In this document: piece by piece, positions 22,701 to 36,169 of the stretch
Numbering within the stretch: position 1 is the first letter of the stretch
How the letters are laid out: each line of letters begins with the position of its first letter
Origin: Sipunculus nudus
Lineage: Eukaryota > Annelida > Sipuncula > Golfingiida > Sipunculidae
Direction of reading: 5' to 3'
NCBI GenBank assembly: GCA_026874595.1
Contig: CM049317.1
Location: 20,966,882 to 21,030,881, forward strand
DNA: 64,000 bases
Program-made: the position numbers and the translations under genes
The notes under the pieces: generated by a model
Seen by the model: only the letters and a program-made list of their open reading frames with translations
What the model was told of the DNA's origin: nothing
Database searches by the model: none

Positions 22701-22797
22701 GGTTAACGGACGGACAGACGGACAGACAGACGGACGACGGACAAAGAGTGATCGCTATAGCTCAGACGACTTTCAGTCAGCTGAGCTAAAAACATAT
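19766..22797 (+). repeat. 3-kb family R element, full insertion with inverted termini
   Basis: Starts with GTGACCCATGGGTCATGACG and then CTCAGCT, and ends AGTCAGCTGAGCTAAAA, so the ends carry a short inverted repeat (CTCAGCTGACT and its complement in better copies). The paralogous flank at 44500-44535 reads straight through without it, which fixes the boundaries. Inside are about two units of 280 bp (20200-20830, each with AACAGATGGA and CTGTGCAAACATGGTTA) and five units of about 340 bp (from about 21080). No transposase frame is seen. Confidence 0.7.
21080..22720 (+). repeat. Five tandem units of about 340 bp inside the R element
   Basis: The landmark ATGGGTAACAGAGACCTAAT or a close variant starts at 21241, 21581, 21921, 22264 and 22598, giving spacings of 340, 340, 343 and 334. 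Each unit also carries a GGC(G/A)CCACCAGT box, a GATCAAT tract and AAGATTCTAGGTCCAG or a close variant. Confidence 0.8.
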
Positions 22798-25283
22798 GAG
22801 GTATTGTGCGTCCGCAGATATTCACAATAAAAGTAATGTTAAATGATCTGTGTTATAGCAACCTGGTCATTATTGGTCTGTTACTCTATATGTTGTACAG
22901 ATACACAACTATTCATTATAACTTTATATATTGTAAAAAATATGCTGCAATAACGCCTTGGTTTAAATGCTGAAGAGGGTAATCAGGTAGAGCTAAGGAT
23001 TCATCTTCTGTTCACAGCCATGGTGAATTTGTTGATGTTCAGGCTGATTTTACTGGATCGTACATTTCTCGGGGAACAAACGTGTTTACAACAATCATCG
23101 ATATTTATGTGCATGTGCGTATACATATTGCTTCCAAAGAAACAGGTAAAGCAACCAATTATTTCCAGAATAATAATTAAATAACATGCTCCTTATTGTA
23201 TCATTTCTTGTTTGAATAAAATAACGCTTTAACACTTTTATTTAAATTTAACCTTTTACTATTGTTTTCCCTTTTGAAAATAGCGATTGTTTAGTTTACC
23301 AAATGAAATATTAAGCTCGTAGTACACAAATCGAACACTGAAAAATAGGAAAGGGACCGTCTCGATAGTTCACTCTATCTGTTATAGATATCCTTACATT
23401 AATAGAGATCTATCTCAAGTAAATGCTAAGACATCAAACCATCAACAAGCAAGCTGATAAGGACAAGGCGGGGTGTGAGGGAAGTGTTCAATACAATGCA
23501 CACCAACAAAGGCCACACAAGTAACACCCCTACCCAGACACCAGACCTCTCCAGTTTATAACTCAAAATAATTACTGATAAACGTACCCCTAATCTCTTC
23601 ATAAGACCTGGAGAGTGTTTTCGATTGATATTTAACTATGTGTTTTTGTCAAAATGTGCATGCACATCTGTTATTATTATTATTATTATTATTGTTGTTG
23701 TTGTTGCTGTTGTTGTTGTCATGAAAATAATAAATACGTTTACGATTCATATATTGTTGTTTAAACTGTCGAGCACGACCGGGAGTACTCTTGTTTGGCA
23801 ACATTGATTGACATAAAAACAGGCACAATTAATCAAAATGGAAAATTCAGATTCGAGAAAATTGCCCAAACTTAAGGTATATGTATAAACTATACTTTCT
23901 TAGATAAATAATGTCAATTCAGGAGTACTAATCTATGAACAGGATTTCTCATCTTTATTTATTAAGGAATCCTAATTTATAGTAAATAAGGTAAGGCGGA
24001 AATATTTCCTAGTAAGTCACTGAGGGCCTCTTTGAGACCTGTTCACACCTCTAGTTATTTATAGACAAGATGTGACCTAACGGATTAACCAGGTGTTAAA
24101 GATGTTATTTGTTTATTTATCTTTAGTTATTTATAGATATGATCTGACCATGGAGGTTTAACGAGGTGTTACTGTTGATTTCAAGGGCCGTGACTAAACT
24201 ATGTATTACAAATAAATCATTGATTCAGAGAGGCATCTCAATCACAGGCACTCAACTGTTACAAGCACCCTTTATCACAGACAATTCTCAATTGATGACA
24301 TCTCTCCATTAGCACTTCCATGTAAAAACAACCGCTAGCTAAGATATATTTTAGTATGAGGGACCATTGCCTAAATTTCTACAGAGTCATGGAATATTGA
24401 TTATATCCTACCAAGGAGAGAAACACACTCACTACGACCTGCGGAACTGTTTTACTTTAACCGTTGTCACGGAATATATATAACAATAAAGGTTACCTCA
24501 GAATTGGATACAGCAAACTGCAACAAATATATAATGAGCGGATTTTGTTTATTCGTAATAAATCAATACATTTCATTTATGAAGAAAATATACTTTCACG
24601 TCAGAGGCTCAGACTATACGATCAGACTATACATAGGTCAGTTATTAGACAAAATATAATAATTGAAAGAAAGCATTAACGGATATTTCTTAAAAGCGTT
24701 AACGACGTTTAGATATATTATGGTGCTACAAAGGAAGAGTACAAAGTATTATTTAATGTTATTTAATATTAGAACCCGCCCTAGTTAGGCTGTTATGTTG
24801 CGTAATAGATTTAGTAACCATATATATTAACACATCTGGTCAACATATAATTTTTGCCTTCACATTAGTATTTTGCATGTAGTAGTAATAGTCATATTTT
24901 GCAACTCTTTCTGAGAGAGAACTTAACATTAAGGGGAACTTTGAAACAAATGGTATATGTGTGTGTTTGTGTGTGTGTAAATAGTCATTTCAAGATTACT
25001 TCTCAACAGATATGGATGCATTGGATTATTACGTGTATGAGTAACCTCAAACCGGAGTCGAAAATCTGTCTTCAGGTGGGTCCATCCTCATGACGTATAA
25101 TTCTACAGATTCAAGCACCTACAATATTTATTTGAAAAAAAAAATAAAAAGAATGTGATATGTCACGGAGGGCATAAAATAAAAAACTTGACAAAGCCAC
25201 CTACAGTTGCATGTATATAACTATAAATTTTCCTATATTTTCGCCATACCACTGTCCTTGTTTAAAATCATCAATTAATGTTT
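22798..25283. repeat. Spacer between genes A and B (A 5' flank plus B 3' flank), duplicated at 44510-47338
   Basis: Aligns in order with the B-C spacer. Landmarks are TTTACTGGATCGTACATTTC (23048; 44771), GCAAGCTGATAAG(G/A)ACAAGGCGG (23450; 45185), CCGTTGTCACGGAATA (24462; 46465) and CAAACCGG(A/G)GTCGAAAATCTG (25048; 47048). A trinucleotide repeat (23670-23717) and a degenerate minisatellite (24230-24310) lie inside. I see no gene. Confidence 0.7.
23670..23718. repeat. (ATT)n(GTT)n microsatellite
   Basis: ATT units followed by GTT units. The paralogous site near 45420-45470 has a different trinucleotide composition. Confidence 0.85.
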
Positions 25284-25451
25284 TTAAGCAAAGTTAATGA
25301 AAGGTGTTAGTTGATCAAGGATAACAGTGCAACCATTACTTTCCTGTTTACTAACTTTTTCCGACGTGTCCTTTTGTCTATTCTTTACATCTATGGCATC
25401 TCGGGCAGTTCCCTCTTCAGCATTTCTTTTCTTCTTGGTGTCGTTAAGTAA
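25284..25451 (-). pseudogene. Remnant or terminal exon 12 of gene B: stub of the A/C tail exon
   Basis: A 55-codon frame matches the last part of the A and C tail exons (KKRNAEEGTARDAIDVKNRQ; then KDTSEKVSKQ and GCTVILDQLTPFINFA). Everything upstream of KKRNAEEG is replaced by sequence that matches the intergenic spacer near 23805 and 45530. CAAAG just before it could act as an acceptor in phase 0, so it may still be a usable last exon. Otherwise it is a deletion remnant. Confidence 0.5.
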
Positions 25452-25625
25452 CTTTGATTGACATAAATACAGGAACAAGAATAAATTGTAAAACTAAGAA
25501 AATTACATAAACTTACGGCATCTGTTAAAACTATTTTTTCCTAGATATTAAATTTCAGTTTAGGAGTACATGTAATAATCTTCACCACTAACAATGAACA
25601 TGTTTTCTCGGCTTCGGAAAATTCC

Positions 25626-25713
<88 letters not shown>

Positions 25714-28483
25714 ATTTCCCATTTTGCAAAAATGTAATAATAAATGATTTTTATAAAAACATGTATTATAAAAAAACTGTATGTATAATAAAATACCTTA
25801 TATATATATACCTATATCCCATTTTGCAAAAATGTAATAATAAATGATTTTTATAAAAACATGTATTATAAAAAACTGTATGTATAATAAAATACCTTCT
25901 TGGATTGACTTAGAATGTCTGATTTCTTGCCTTTATCCCTTATTTTATCTATCATTCTCGAAAAGAAAACTTTCGGTCCACTTTCATCTTCTACAATGGT
26001 CTGACGCTGCTTGATATTCTTTTCGCCGGCGGAACCGGAATTAGGAGAAGAGGATTCAGATGGTCCAGGCTTATTGTCTCTTATGATATCAGGATCATCC
26101 ACTTTATGTTGCGCCGTAATCCTTCTTCTGTTGGACATTTTGGCGTCGCTGTCTTTGTGTGGTGTGCGGATCTCCTCATATATCTCTCCCAAATGTAATG
26201 GTAGTGGTGTTTGATAAAACCCCGCCTAGAAGGAAAGAAAATATATTTTCCTTTATTTAAACAATGTGCTGTTTTTACATTGTGTTTGATGAGAATCTCC
26301 TTTTTTTTTTAATTAAATATTATCATATCATTTCCGGTCATCTTGGTAACCCGTGCTCTTATGAACCTGTTTCTTTTGTGAATATAAGGTTTAAGAGTAT
26401 TTTTTTTAATTTCTGGTCAGTGTGAACTGTAACAAGAAAAAAAATAATGAAATGACTGTCATTTTCTTGTAAAACACAGTTAAGCATTCTAAACCCTTAT
26501 TCAAAATTGATTAATAAATAATGTATTTTAATTTTTACAGCATGTTTTATCTCATTTCATTGTTATAGTATGTAATGCCATTGTGCAACTCTATTTTATA
26601 TTTAAAGATGTAAGTGCATTAGATGCTGGGTCAAGAATAAGCATTTGTTATACAAGTGCTTAATAATAATAAAATGCTCTACCAGTCAGATTTGCAGATT
26701 ACATGTATCAAACGCCAGGTGTGTTATCCTGGAACAACCAACACAATGGATTCTACTTTTCGGCACTGGTCCTTCCCAGAGAGACCTTCCCTGCCAATCG
26801 CACACACTGCCATCTCCAGTCTTCAGGTGACATGACCACTCACGGAACGTGTCTTTCTAATATATTTTCTAAAGCTGATGCTTGGACGTCCGATTTGAGG
26901 ACATTTTATTGGATCATACTTAGAAATGTTGATCATTGTTTATGTCATTTTCCAGTTACTGATATAAATTATTTATTATATGACTGTTTCATATTAAAAG
27001 TAGACCAAGATTCTTGATTTCAGTGAGATTACACATTCTTTTGCATTCATCTTCATCCAAGACCATAAAGCTTGCACTCTATCGACGCATACACATTTTT
27101 TTCTCTTTTTCTTTATTCACAATATTTTGGGTTTTTTTATAATAATAAAATATAAAATTAAACATACCGGTGCTCTTGCTGAAGAACCATATACCACCCC
27201 TGGTGTGCCTGGATCGGCAATTCTGGCTTTTTGATGTTTTTTTACCTATAATAAAATAATATAATTGAAAGTTGACTTTAGGGTTATATAGAAAGTTGAG
27301 GAGGAAATCATTACTTAGTGGTGACTTGTAAATCGATTGCGGAATATACACTTTCACCTATACACCTTCAGTATATGCTAGGATTGGTCGAGTTAGGGGG
27401 CTAATAAGGTCGAAGACTTGCGGTTACATGTACTAAGCTTTGTTAAAGCGAACGGTTCAGTTACAAATCTTGTATTAATAATATTTTTTTTTGTCTGTAT
27501 ATTTACACATCTTTAATTCGAAAAAAAAATAATTCTGATGAAATGTGACAAAACAAATTAAAAAAAAAACGAATGTTTGTGTATTTTTATCTGATTAACG
27601 ACTGTGATATCTTTACCAATTTCATCCTATAGTTAGACAGACGTGAATCAACATAAAATTTCATGTACAGTTTTTTTTTTCAGATGCCTCAATATTGCGT
27701 GATCGTGCTTCACTCTCCTACTTGTTATCATAAATGTACAATTTATCTAATCATGCTAATCTTTTACGAGAAAAATATCGGGTATCATTGACAATTTAAA
27801 GTATAAGAAAAATGTTTATGGTCTAATTGTTGCATATAGATATAAGGTATGTAAGGCGTACAAAACATTAACCAAAGATCCCACTGGAAAGAAATCTGGA
27901 CAGCTTACAGATAGCCTTTGTATAGGTGGTTAAAATAAAATCTTTACAAGTGAAAAGCATTAAGTAGACTAAACCTTAAGCGGTTTCACACTATTTCCCT
28001 AATATTTTGTATAAAGTGGTATGTACCACCAAATATTCCTAACAATATATATTATGTATGGCTAAATTTGCAATCAAGTGTCATAGAAGACCAACGAATG
28101 TCAAACGTTTTATGTCCAATTTTATATGGTTAATTTACCTGTGTGATTGAAATAACCTGGTTATACTTCATGGGCATCAATATTTCTTTATCTTTTTTCC
28201 AGGAGAATTGAATTTGCACCCGGAAGTCCTGGATTTTCTTTCCTCTTCTGTGGTAGATTATGTACTCCGCCACTTGAAACCCGGATGGTCTTTTCATACC
28301 TGCTTGTAGCTGAACTAGACTTATTTCCTATAAAATGTAAATGTCAACGCTGGAGGGATCCTTCTGTCATTTAAATATGACAAAGACAAGATATCTGAAT
28401 TTTGATAAGTTTAAATGGAAAAAAGAATTCATTTAAATCGTGTATGATAAAAACACTTAATCCTAATGTTTCAGGATTTTACA

Positions 28484-28551
<68 letters not shown>

Positions 28552-31500
28552 ATCCTTTTTTTAATAATCATCTTAACCTTATTGTTTACATCAGTTAACA
28601 TAATTGTTTATCATACACTTTTTTGTGACACACACATGCAATCTGCAAAAAACTTATACAGATGAATAAGTAAACTCTATAAATGATTAAGTGAATGTTA
28701 TCGGAATATGTTTTAATGACGAAGTACGTTTTCATTATACAAAATTTATTTACTACATAATCGATGCCCATCAAAAAATAGGAATCGAGCTTTTAGCGGT
28801 ATTTTAAGCAAAAGTGGTTTAATAGAAAATCAACTGAAAATGTAAATATAGCTAACGATATTACGCCTTAAAAGCCTTAGAATCATGCGTTGTTTGCAAA
28901 TGTTTATATTTTATCTGTGACCAGTACTGACTACTGCTATAATTTACGATTGGCTGCAGTTTTTGTTCCTTTTCCTCGAATAAATTTCAAGGATTTCATC
29001 AGTTTTTCCATGAAACAGATTTTTGGAATTATTCATTATCCCAGTTTTTTTTTAAAATGTTATATTTGTCATTTCACACACGGTTCCTTTTTTTCACAAT
29101 GTAAAGGAATGTGCTAGGGGATTTTCCGGTGTTAGCCCTGCTTAGACATGTGAACGTGGATGAGGCGAAACATGGGAGATACGTTCATGTACCTTATAGT
29201 TTGATCCTTTGACGTACAGGTTGTGATATTCCACGATAATTCTTTTTGTCAATGTCAGGTCTTGTTCGTCACCTACACCTGGCTGCACGAGGTGCAGGTC
29301 CTTTCTAAGAAGTATCCCTTGTCCGGCGCTGGTTAATTCCTATTACAAAACAAATATGTACAGATGGTCAACTGTTAGTAACACATTAAAGGCACTAGAG
29401 GGTTTAAGCTGATAAGAGCTAACTTATTATATATTCAGATAAACGATAGACCTCAGACTTTTCTCGGGAGAGGGGTCTTGGATGACATCATTACAGTCGA
29501 GACACTGTTGATATTAGATTTATCAAGTGATGTATAATATATCTTTTTACGTGAAAAAGGCAGACAGACAGAAGATCTATATAATATACATTAGGGCAAA
29601 ATATTCGTTTATTTCACGTTAAGCTTGTATGTTTCTACAGATCTAGAAGTGTATATTTATATTTTACAAAAGAGTGTTTTATTAGTTATGCCGTGGAAAA
29701 TTGTTTCATTTAAACAATAAGATAAATAATCACCTCCGCATTAAAATAGACATCAGACAATTGGCACGATTTCAGGGCGAGGATTCGTAATGTAACATCT
29801 TCTTCAGAACTGCGCTTGGTCTCAAGCCTATTGTGCTCGGCTATTAAAGTGACGTGACTCCACCCGCCTCTAACGTGACCTGTGTCGTGAGCTGGTTTAG
29901 ATGATGGTAATACCAACGACTTCGACGATTCGTCTTCCCGAAACCTTCCGTCCCCGGGTGTCCAATTTAAAAGGAACTTTTCTTAGTTTCTTTTCTGTAA
30001 CAAATAAACAAAACGCATTTTAATCTATTAACATTTCAGTGTTACATGAGTGTTAAAGAATATTTGCAATTCTTTAAAAAAAATGGCTATTTTTAAATTG
30101 TGCTTCCTCCATAGTGGGATTTTCGTTGAACGGTGAATATTAAAGATAAAACTGTTCAGTACTTGACAGAGTATGAATAGCACTGAGATCAAGATTCAAA
30201 AAGTATGCCAATAGTGGTTTGATTTACAAATATGCAACTAAATTTAAATGAAGAAACACAAATGCTATCACTAACACTTAACACCATTTAACACCGCGTA
30301 TTCTGGGATCCCGCTGTAAGTCAATTAATACCAAGCCGTGTGTATGATTATATATACTTACAGAAATATAAGGTTAAGATCTACTTTTAATGTGTAGTTA
30401 GAAGCTTTGTTTTAAAAAAATTTGGTCAATGTTACACACTTCGGGATGCTGTGCGAGTTCGGCATACAGCATCCCCGTGAAATGGTAACCAGCATAGGAT
30501 AAAAGAGGATTGTTATATCCACACAGTTCAGCATTGGCGTCAATTTTTCCTCAAGGCTTGATGGATGACTCGCAAGGATGGCGGGGGGGGGGTGATCTAA
30601 CGTTCTATAACCCTATGATTATTAAAATATAACATAATTTTTCAGTTACATATTTAATATATATTTTCATCTCGTCTACCGAAAATTTGTTTTTCCGAAA
30701 TTCAAATTGAGAAAATGAGCCACCATAATTCACTTCATTATTCCGAAAAATAGAAATAATGTATTTTGAAAATATATTTTCTTAAATTACCGAGAGGGAT
30801 TCTATTTTGACTCGCTGAATGGCGTTCACTCGCCCGTGAAAAATAACAAATGGCCAGATCAGCGCGTCTTATTAACCTTATTGAGAGGGTTTGTTGCCAA
30901 ATTGTTACGGTGTATGCATTCATACGATCACCTGTGCATGTACTGTCGTAACGCTTTCCCCCTTTTTTATTCTTTCTATGATTTTTTTTTGTGCTTTCTC
31001 GTTTGCAAACTTAGTCGTGAGTCGTCACTTAGAACGTAAAAGTTTCCTGTATTGGGATTGGCTGTGAAAGACGAACCGTAATTTGATAAAGATTACTTGA
31101 AATCCACTTTGATGGTTCAGTGATTTATATCAACGACATACACTTGAGGTATTTATATAGCCTTCGATCTTTACCTGCGATATTTAATGTAGCTCCTTAT
31201 TGCAATCACATGACACTAGTGCATCACAAAAACCAAAATTTAAAATCATTAATATTTTTACTGACAGCACCATTTAGTTCACAATTCATTTGATAAATAT
31301 CCTTCCCTTGCAAGTTTTATACACAAAGAGAAAGTTGCTAATTACCTTTTTAAATTTAGATTACAATAATTGTAAATGGTTCTCTGTTTTTATATAACAA
31401 ATAGGAGTAAGCCAAAATGTTCTGGAGAGAAAACGTTACTGACAAGATCACGGTTAGCATACTGAAACCTTGATACATTTACGGCTGTAGTTTATTATAC

Positions 31501-31590
31501 TTATTGAAAAAATTGTGAACCTCGCATATCCGTAACCTTCAATTTCTGACCAAAATTTATGTCCCTCTAGCTATAAGGATATTCGAGGTT

Positions 31591-31627
<37 letters not shown>

Positions 31628-34600
31628 CGTCTGTGTGGCCCATGATAAATATGTAAGAAGAGGGATGATTACACTGATCATCTCCCTTGCTAAAATGTCG
31701 GGAAATATATCCCATACCCCCTGTATTGACGCCCTGCTACGAAGTTTCCAAAACAACCAGACGCACATACATATTATCATGATAGAGGAAACAGTCAAAG
31801 TAGATATCATGCATATACATGTGAGAAGTAACAAAAAATACCGACCTTTTTGCACCATTAGTCAGTGATCTGGCCAGGGAAACAAACTGGCTAAGCCCCG
31901 ATATCACAATTTAGAAATTATAAGTTGTGATTGCAGAACGTGCCTGAAGACATAAATCACTGAGCGACCCATGGCAATATGTCCTGCCTGACAACCATCA
32001 GCCCAATGCAGATCCTATTTTATTCAATTGCACTATCATTGCATTTCACTTGTTGGTGACATTTCTGCTGCTTGTCAGTAACAAGTTATTCTATTTAGCC
32101 TGAGGCCAGTATAATGATGGAATATATTTATGTATTTCTAAAATCACCATTGATATCAAAACTGAATTATCAGATGTGACCAAATTATCACCTGAAAAAC
32201 TAATCAAGGTCAATATTGAAACCAGGTTTCATGACAATAGCTATAACTAGGGCTAAAAAAAGTATACAATTGCTTTCATTTGTCTCAAACTTTAAGGTTA
32301 AATGCGTAAACAAAAAATACAGGTAGCACCACTACTCTTCAGTAAATAATGAAATCATTTATGATCAGTGTAGTAACAGCAGATTTCTGGGCCCCAGGTG
32401 AAACGGCTGAGCAAATGATACCACCGCTGTAACTTAGAAGTCTAAAAAATAAAAAGTGACCCATGGGTCATGATGCACAGATGACTAGTATGACATTTTT
32501 GGCATGCATTACAATAGGAATTGTATCATCTGAAAGCCAAATTGAGATTATTTAAGATGTGATATTGACCCTTGAACTTCTGGCAAAAGATGCGACAGGG
32601 TTCTTCCTTAATTATGGGTCGCACATATTTGAAGATGGATGGTTTCCAGAACTGTTCTCATGAGTTTTGCCACATATATCCTGTGTATTATGCAGACACC
32701 AAATAAAAATAGAATTCAAATACAGATGGCATCACCAGAAACTGGAAAACCTAGTCATGATCAATAAGGTCAAGGTTTCAGGACATAATGTGAAGCCACA
32801 GCTGAGAAACTGACACGATCGCTGTCGTTTGATGGTATCAAAAATGTCGTAACAATTGGAAAAAATACAGATAGCGCCACCACGCATGCATTAATTATCG
32901 AGATACTAGATTTTTTATCATATGTTTTAATATTCTGGGGTGCACAAGCAAGTCCCGTTACACGTAAGACAAAGGTCGCAGTGACCTAGTGTCAGGTAAC
33001 CTGAGAGCTGAGAAACTAACACGATTGTCATCATTTGACCGTATAAAGCACGAAAAAGAATAAGGTACACTTGTGACGGCACTAGACTTCAGCAAATTGA
33101 TCAAAATAGTCATGATCAGTAAAACTTCGAGTTTTCAGGATACTTTTTAAAAAAAACTGCGAAATATGACACAATTGCTGTCGTTCCAAGATCCTAAATT
33201 AGAGGTTAAAATGAGCAAAAATTAAAAAAAAAATGCATAGGTAGATCCACTACTTTTTTTGGAAACAGATGAATATGGCTATGAGCTATGGCAATCCCAA
33301 TATTGAATATTGAGAAACAGGAACAGTTGTAATTTGTATCAAATTTTAAAAACAAATGATTTTTTTTTCTTATTACTTGTCTCATAATTAAGAGTATATC
33401 ACGAAGTTCAGATTTCAAAGAAATTTATCAAGACCTCCCTGGATTTAAGCTAAAATTGTCTAGGATTTCAGGACCTGAAAGGATGACCGCTACAGATGAC
33501 TACAGTTAGCTCGGCTTGAATGTATTATAACGAACATTTAAATGTTATTGCATATACTGATGAACTAGTACTGCATACCAGTAAAAGTATGATTATATTT
33601 TTCTCTTTAAATGACAGCATGATCATGTCCTTTAAACATGCCTTTGAGTGACACAGTTGGGTTACAGACAGCATCGACCACGTAAACCAGACAATTTAAT
33701 GTTCAGCATATGTTATATAAAAAAAAAATAATGTAAATCGGATGCTTCCATATAATATATGGGTTTTTTTTTTATTTTGGCGGTAGGGGTGGAATTAACC
33801 TCCTCCATTCAATTGCTAGATTAACTCTACGTGTATGTATGTCTAGAGAATTCCATTCCGGTTCCGGACTGCGTGACAGGGAAATATCACAAGCTTCCTC
33901 TGATTTTATATCCTGGTGTTAACCATACCGAGTGACTACTGCACCTGTGGGCCCTGGGTGTGTAATCATCTCCATTGCTGGGTCATATCACCGAGGAACC
34001 CCTGAAAGGTGTACTCGTTTGTGAGTGAAACCTGGCCATTTGGCCCGACCTTTCCATTAAGCCTGCAGAGCGCTCAGCCTGTGTAAGGCCCGACCGGAAA
34101 AAAATCCCACCGCCTTGCCTAAGATTCGTACTCAAGGTCACACTGCTTTGAGTCGTAAGCTCTTCCCCTGAACCAAAGAAGCCCATTAAATATGGATCGT
34201 TATATACAACGTTTAAGATGCATATTATTAGTGGTTTCATTTCATAATATGTTTTGCCAAAAATTAACACATTTATCGATGAAGCTTATGTACCGTTCTG
34301 AAGAGACCATGTTTATCACCCAAACATATCTACAACACCCAAACCAACAAGCACAAGTCCTTTGCTGAAATTGGTCTAAATGACAAAAAAAAATGGTTGC
34401 AGTGATAAAAAATTACCACTAATTTAGGTAGGATTGTTATCATTTGCATTGTGAAAGCTGAAGGAAGTAGATAAGTACATAAAGAAAGAAATCCTATCCA
34501 ATCTGAGCCAAGTAAACAGTGATCTATTACATTTATATGGTTACCTTTTTTCTGTTCCGTTTCTTAAAACACCTAAGAAGAATTATGACTATTCCAAACA

Positions 34601-35825
34601 TCAACAGGATTCCAGCGACCAACGAGATCACCACAACTATCCAGGTATGCGGCGGGTTAAATGGGGTAACTCTTGGTTTGAAGATACCTGTGTTAAAAGC
34701 AGGAAAAACAATGAATACCTAGTCTGCATTAGCAATGCAATAATCAATAAATACTATCAAGCATATTTCTTTTAAAAGTTTTTTTAGCACTTTTAATGCA
34801 TAAGCACAGAACATGCAGGATAAACAAATGACGCCTGGTTGTAATTTAGTTTTTAATATATCTATATAAAGGTATACATATATATAAATTACAGAGTTTG
34901 AATATCATAAATTGTTGAAAGACATGCATTGACACACGAAGAAAAGCGATGGCATCCATTTGACCTTTTTGTCCGCCCTTTTTTTGTGCGTAACCTCTAA
35001 ATTAGCAATCCGGCAATACCTATTGTCTTAAATGTAAATAATGGAATTACAATTCAATATTCTCATCAAATCAACATTAAATGAATCTGAATCTGCAAAC
35101 TGGTCATAGTGATTAACTTTTGAATTAGGAGCTCGTATGTTCAAGTAATAACGTTGGCATGTCGGTCATGGTCAGTAGGTTATATTGAATCCCCGAATCA
35201 GGTATTTACTGGTAGGTCCTATTAGGAATGTAACGTATTTTCCTTTACAAGGAGACACTAACGTGTGCTTATACATAAAGGAGTTATTTTAAAGGCATGT
35301 GTCAACCATCCTACGATTGAAACACAATGCATGTAGTGAAAATTTCACTAACTGTCAGAGGGTTAAAATAAATGACCTCTTGGTGACGTTTTGAAAAAGA
35401 ATTTATGAAATCGCAAGTACTTAAATAAATTTCTCATTTTATTTCCATCACTTTACATGGATTCTTGGTCCGAATTATATTGTAGCATGGTGTTTCCGCA
35501 GAAATATTTCCCACTTTGAATGTTCTAACAAAGGGAAGCAGTTTTCAAAGAGTAATAAAAATGCCTTCTATAATACAGCCCCTTTGAATCAGCCGCAGGT
35601 GTCCAAAATAAATTTGGAAAAACTGAATTAATATAACGACAAATTTTATAAACTTACTAGGTCTCAACGTTGTATCGTTTGTTGAAACACAAATCACCGG
35701 ACGATTGTCGGTGCAGTTTGAAGAATACCAAAGCACGCCCTGTCGACCCCTGTCTACCATGAACACGCACTGTAAACGCTCGTTCGGGTGTCCTGGCGCC
35801 CAACGTGGGGCTACGGAATCTTGAT

Positions 35826-35892
<67 letters not shown>

Positions 35893-36118
35893 TAATAATA
35901 ATAACAATAGTAATAATAATAATAAATGAACGAATTGGGCTACTAAATATAATTCTCTTTGAACAGATTTATTCGAACAAAATATTTGTATGCAACCGCA
36001 GGCATGTCCAAAGATGGGTTTTTAATGAACAGACCTGTATGAACCATGGTTATATACCTGGTAACCTCTCTTATTTTCTATTATTCAAAATTTCTAGTAT
36101 TTTTATTTCATTATTCTG

Positions 36119-36169
<51 letters not shown>

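Larger units (their letters stand above)
29995..34544. other. Gene B intron 6 (4.5 kb): no exon seen; repeats only
   Basis: Holds a TA microsatellite (31592-31625), family R copies (32100-33520) and a SINE (33815-34192). The open frames at 30738-31039 and 31592-31868 have no recognisable domain. Confidence 0.6.

Noticed and set aside
20200-22720. CRISPR-like array
   Set aside because: Repeats are 280-340 bp and contiguous, with no short repeat-spacer pattern; they belong to an animal interspersed element.
25626-25847. Frames made of alternating Tyr and Ile
   Set aside because: Translation of TA microsatellites. The same applies near 17280-17483, 28402-28665, 35805-36315 and 61369-61551.
26703-27017. 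Plus-strand frame of 104 codons inside gene B intron 10
   Set aside because: No recognisable domain, no paralogue in A or C, antisense to the gene; the N-glycosylation-like NRTHC is not enough.
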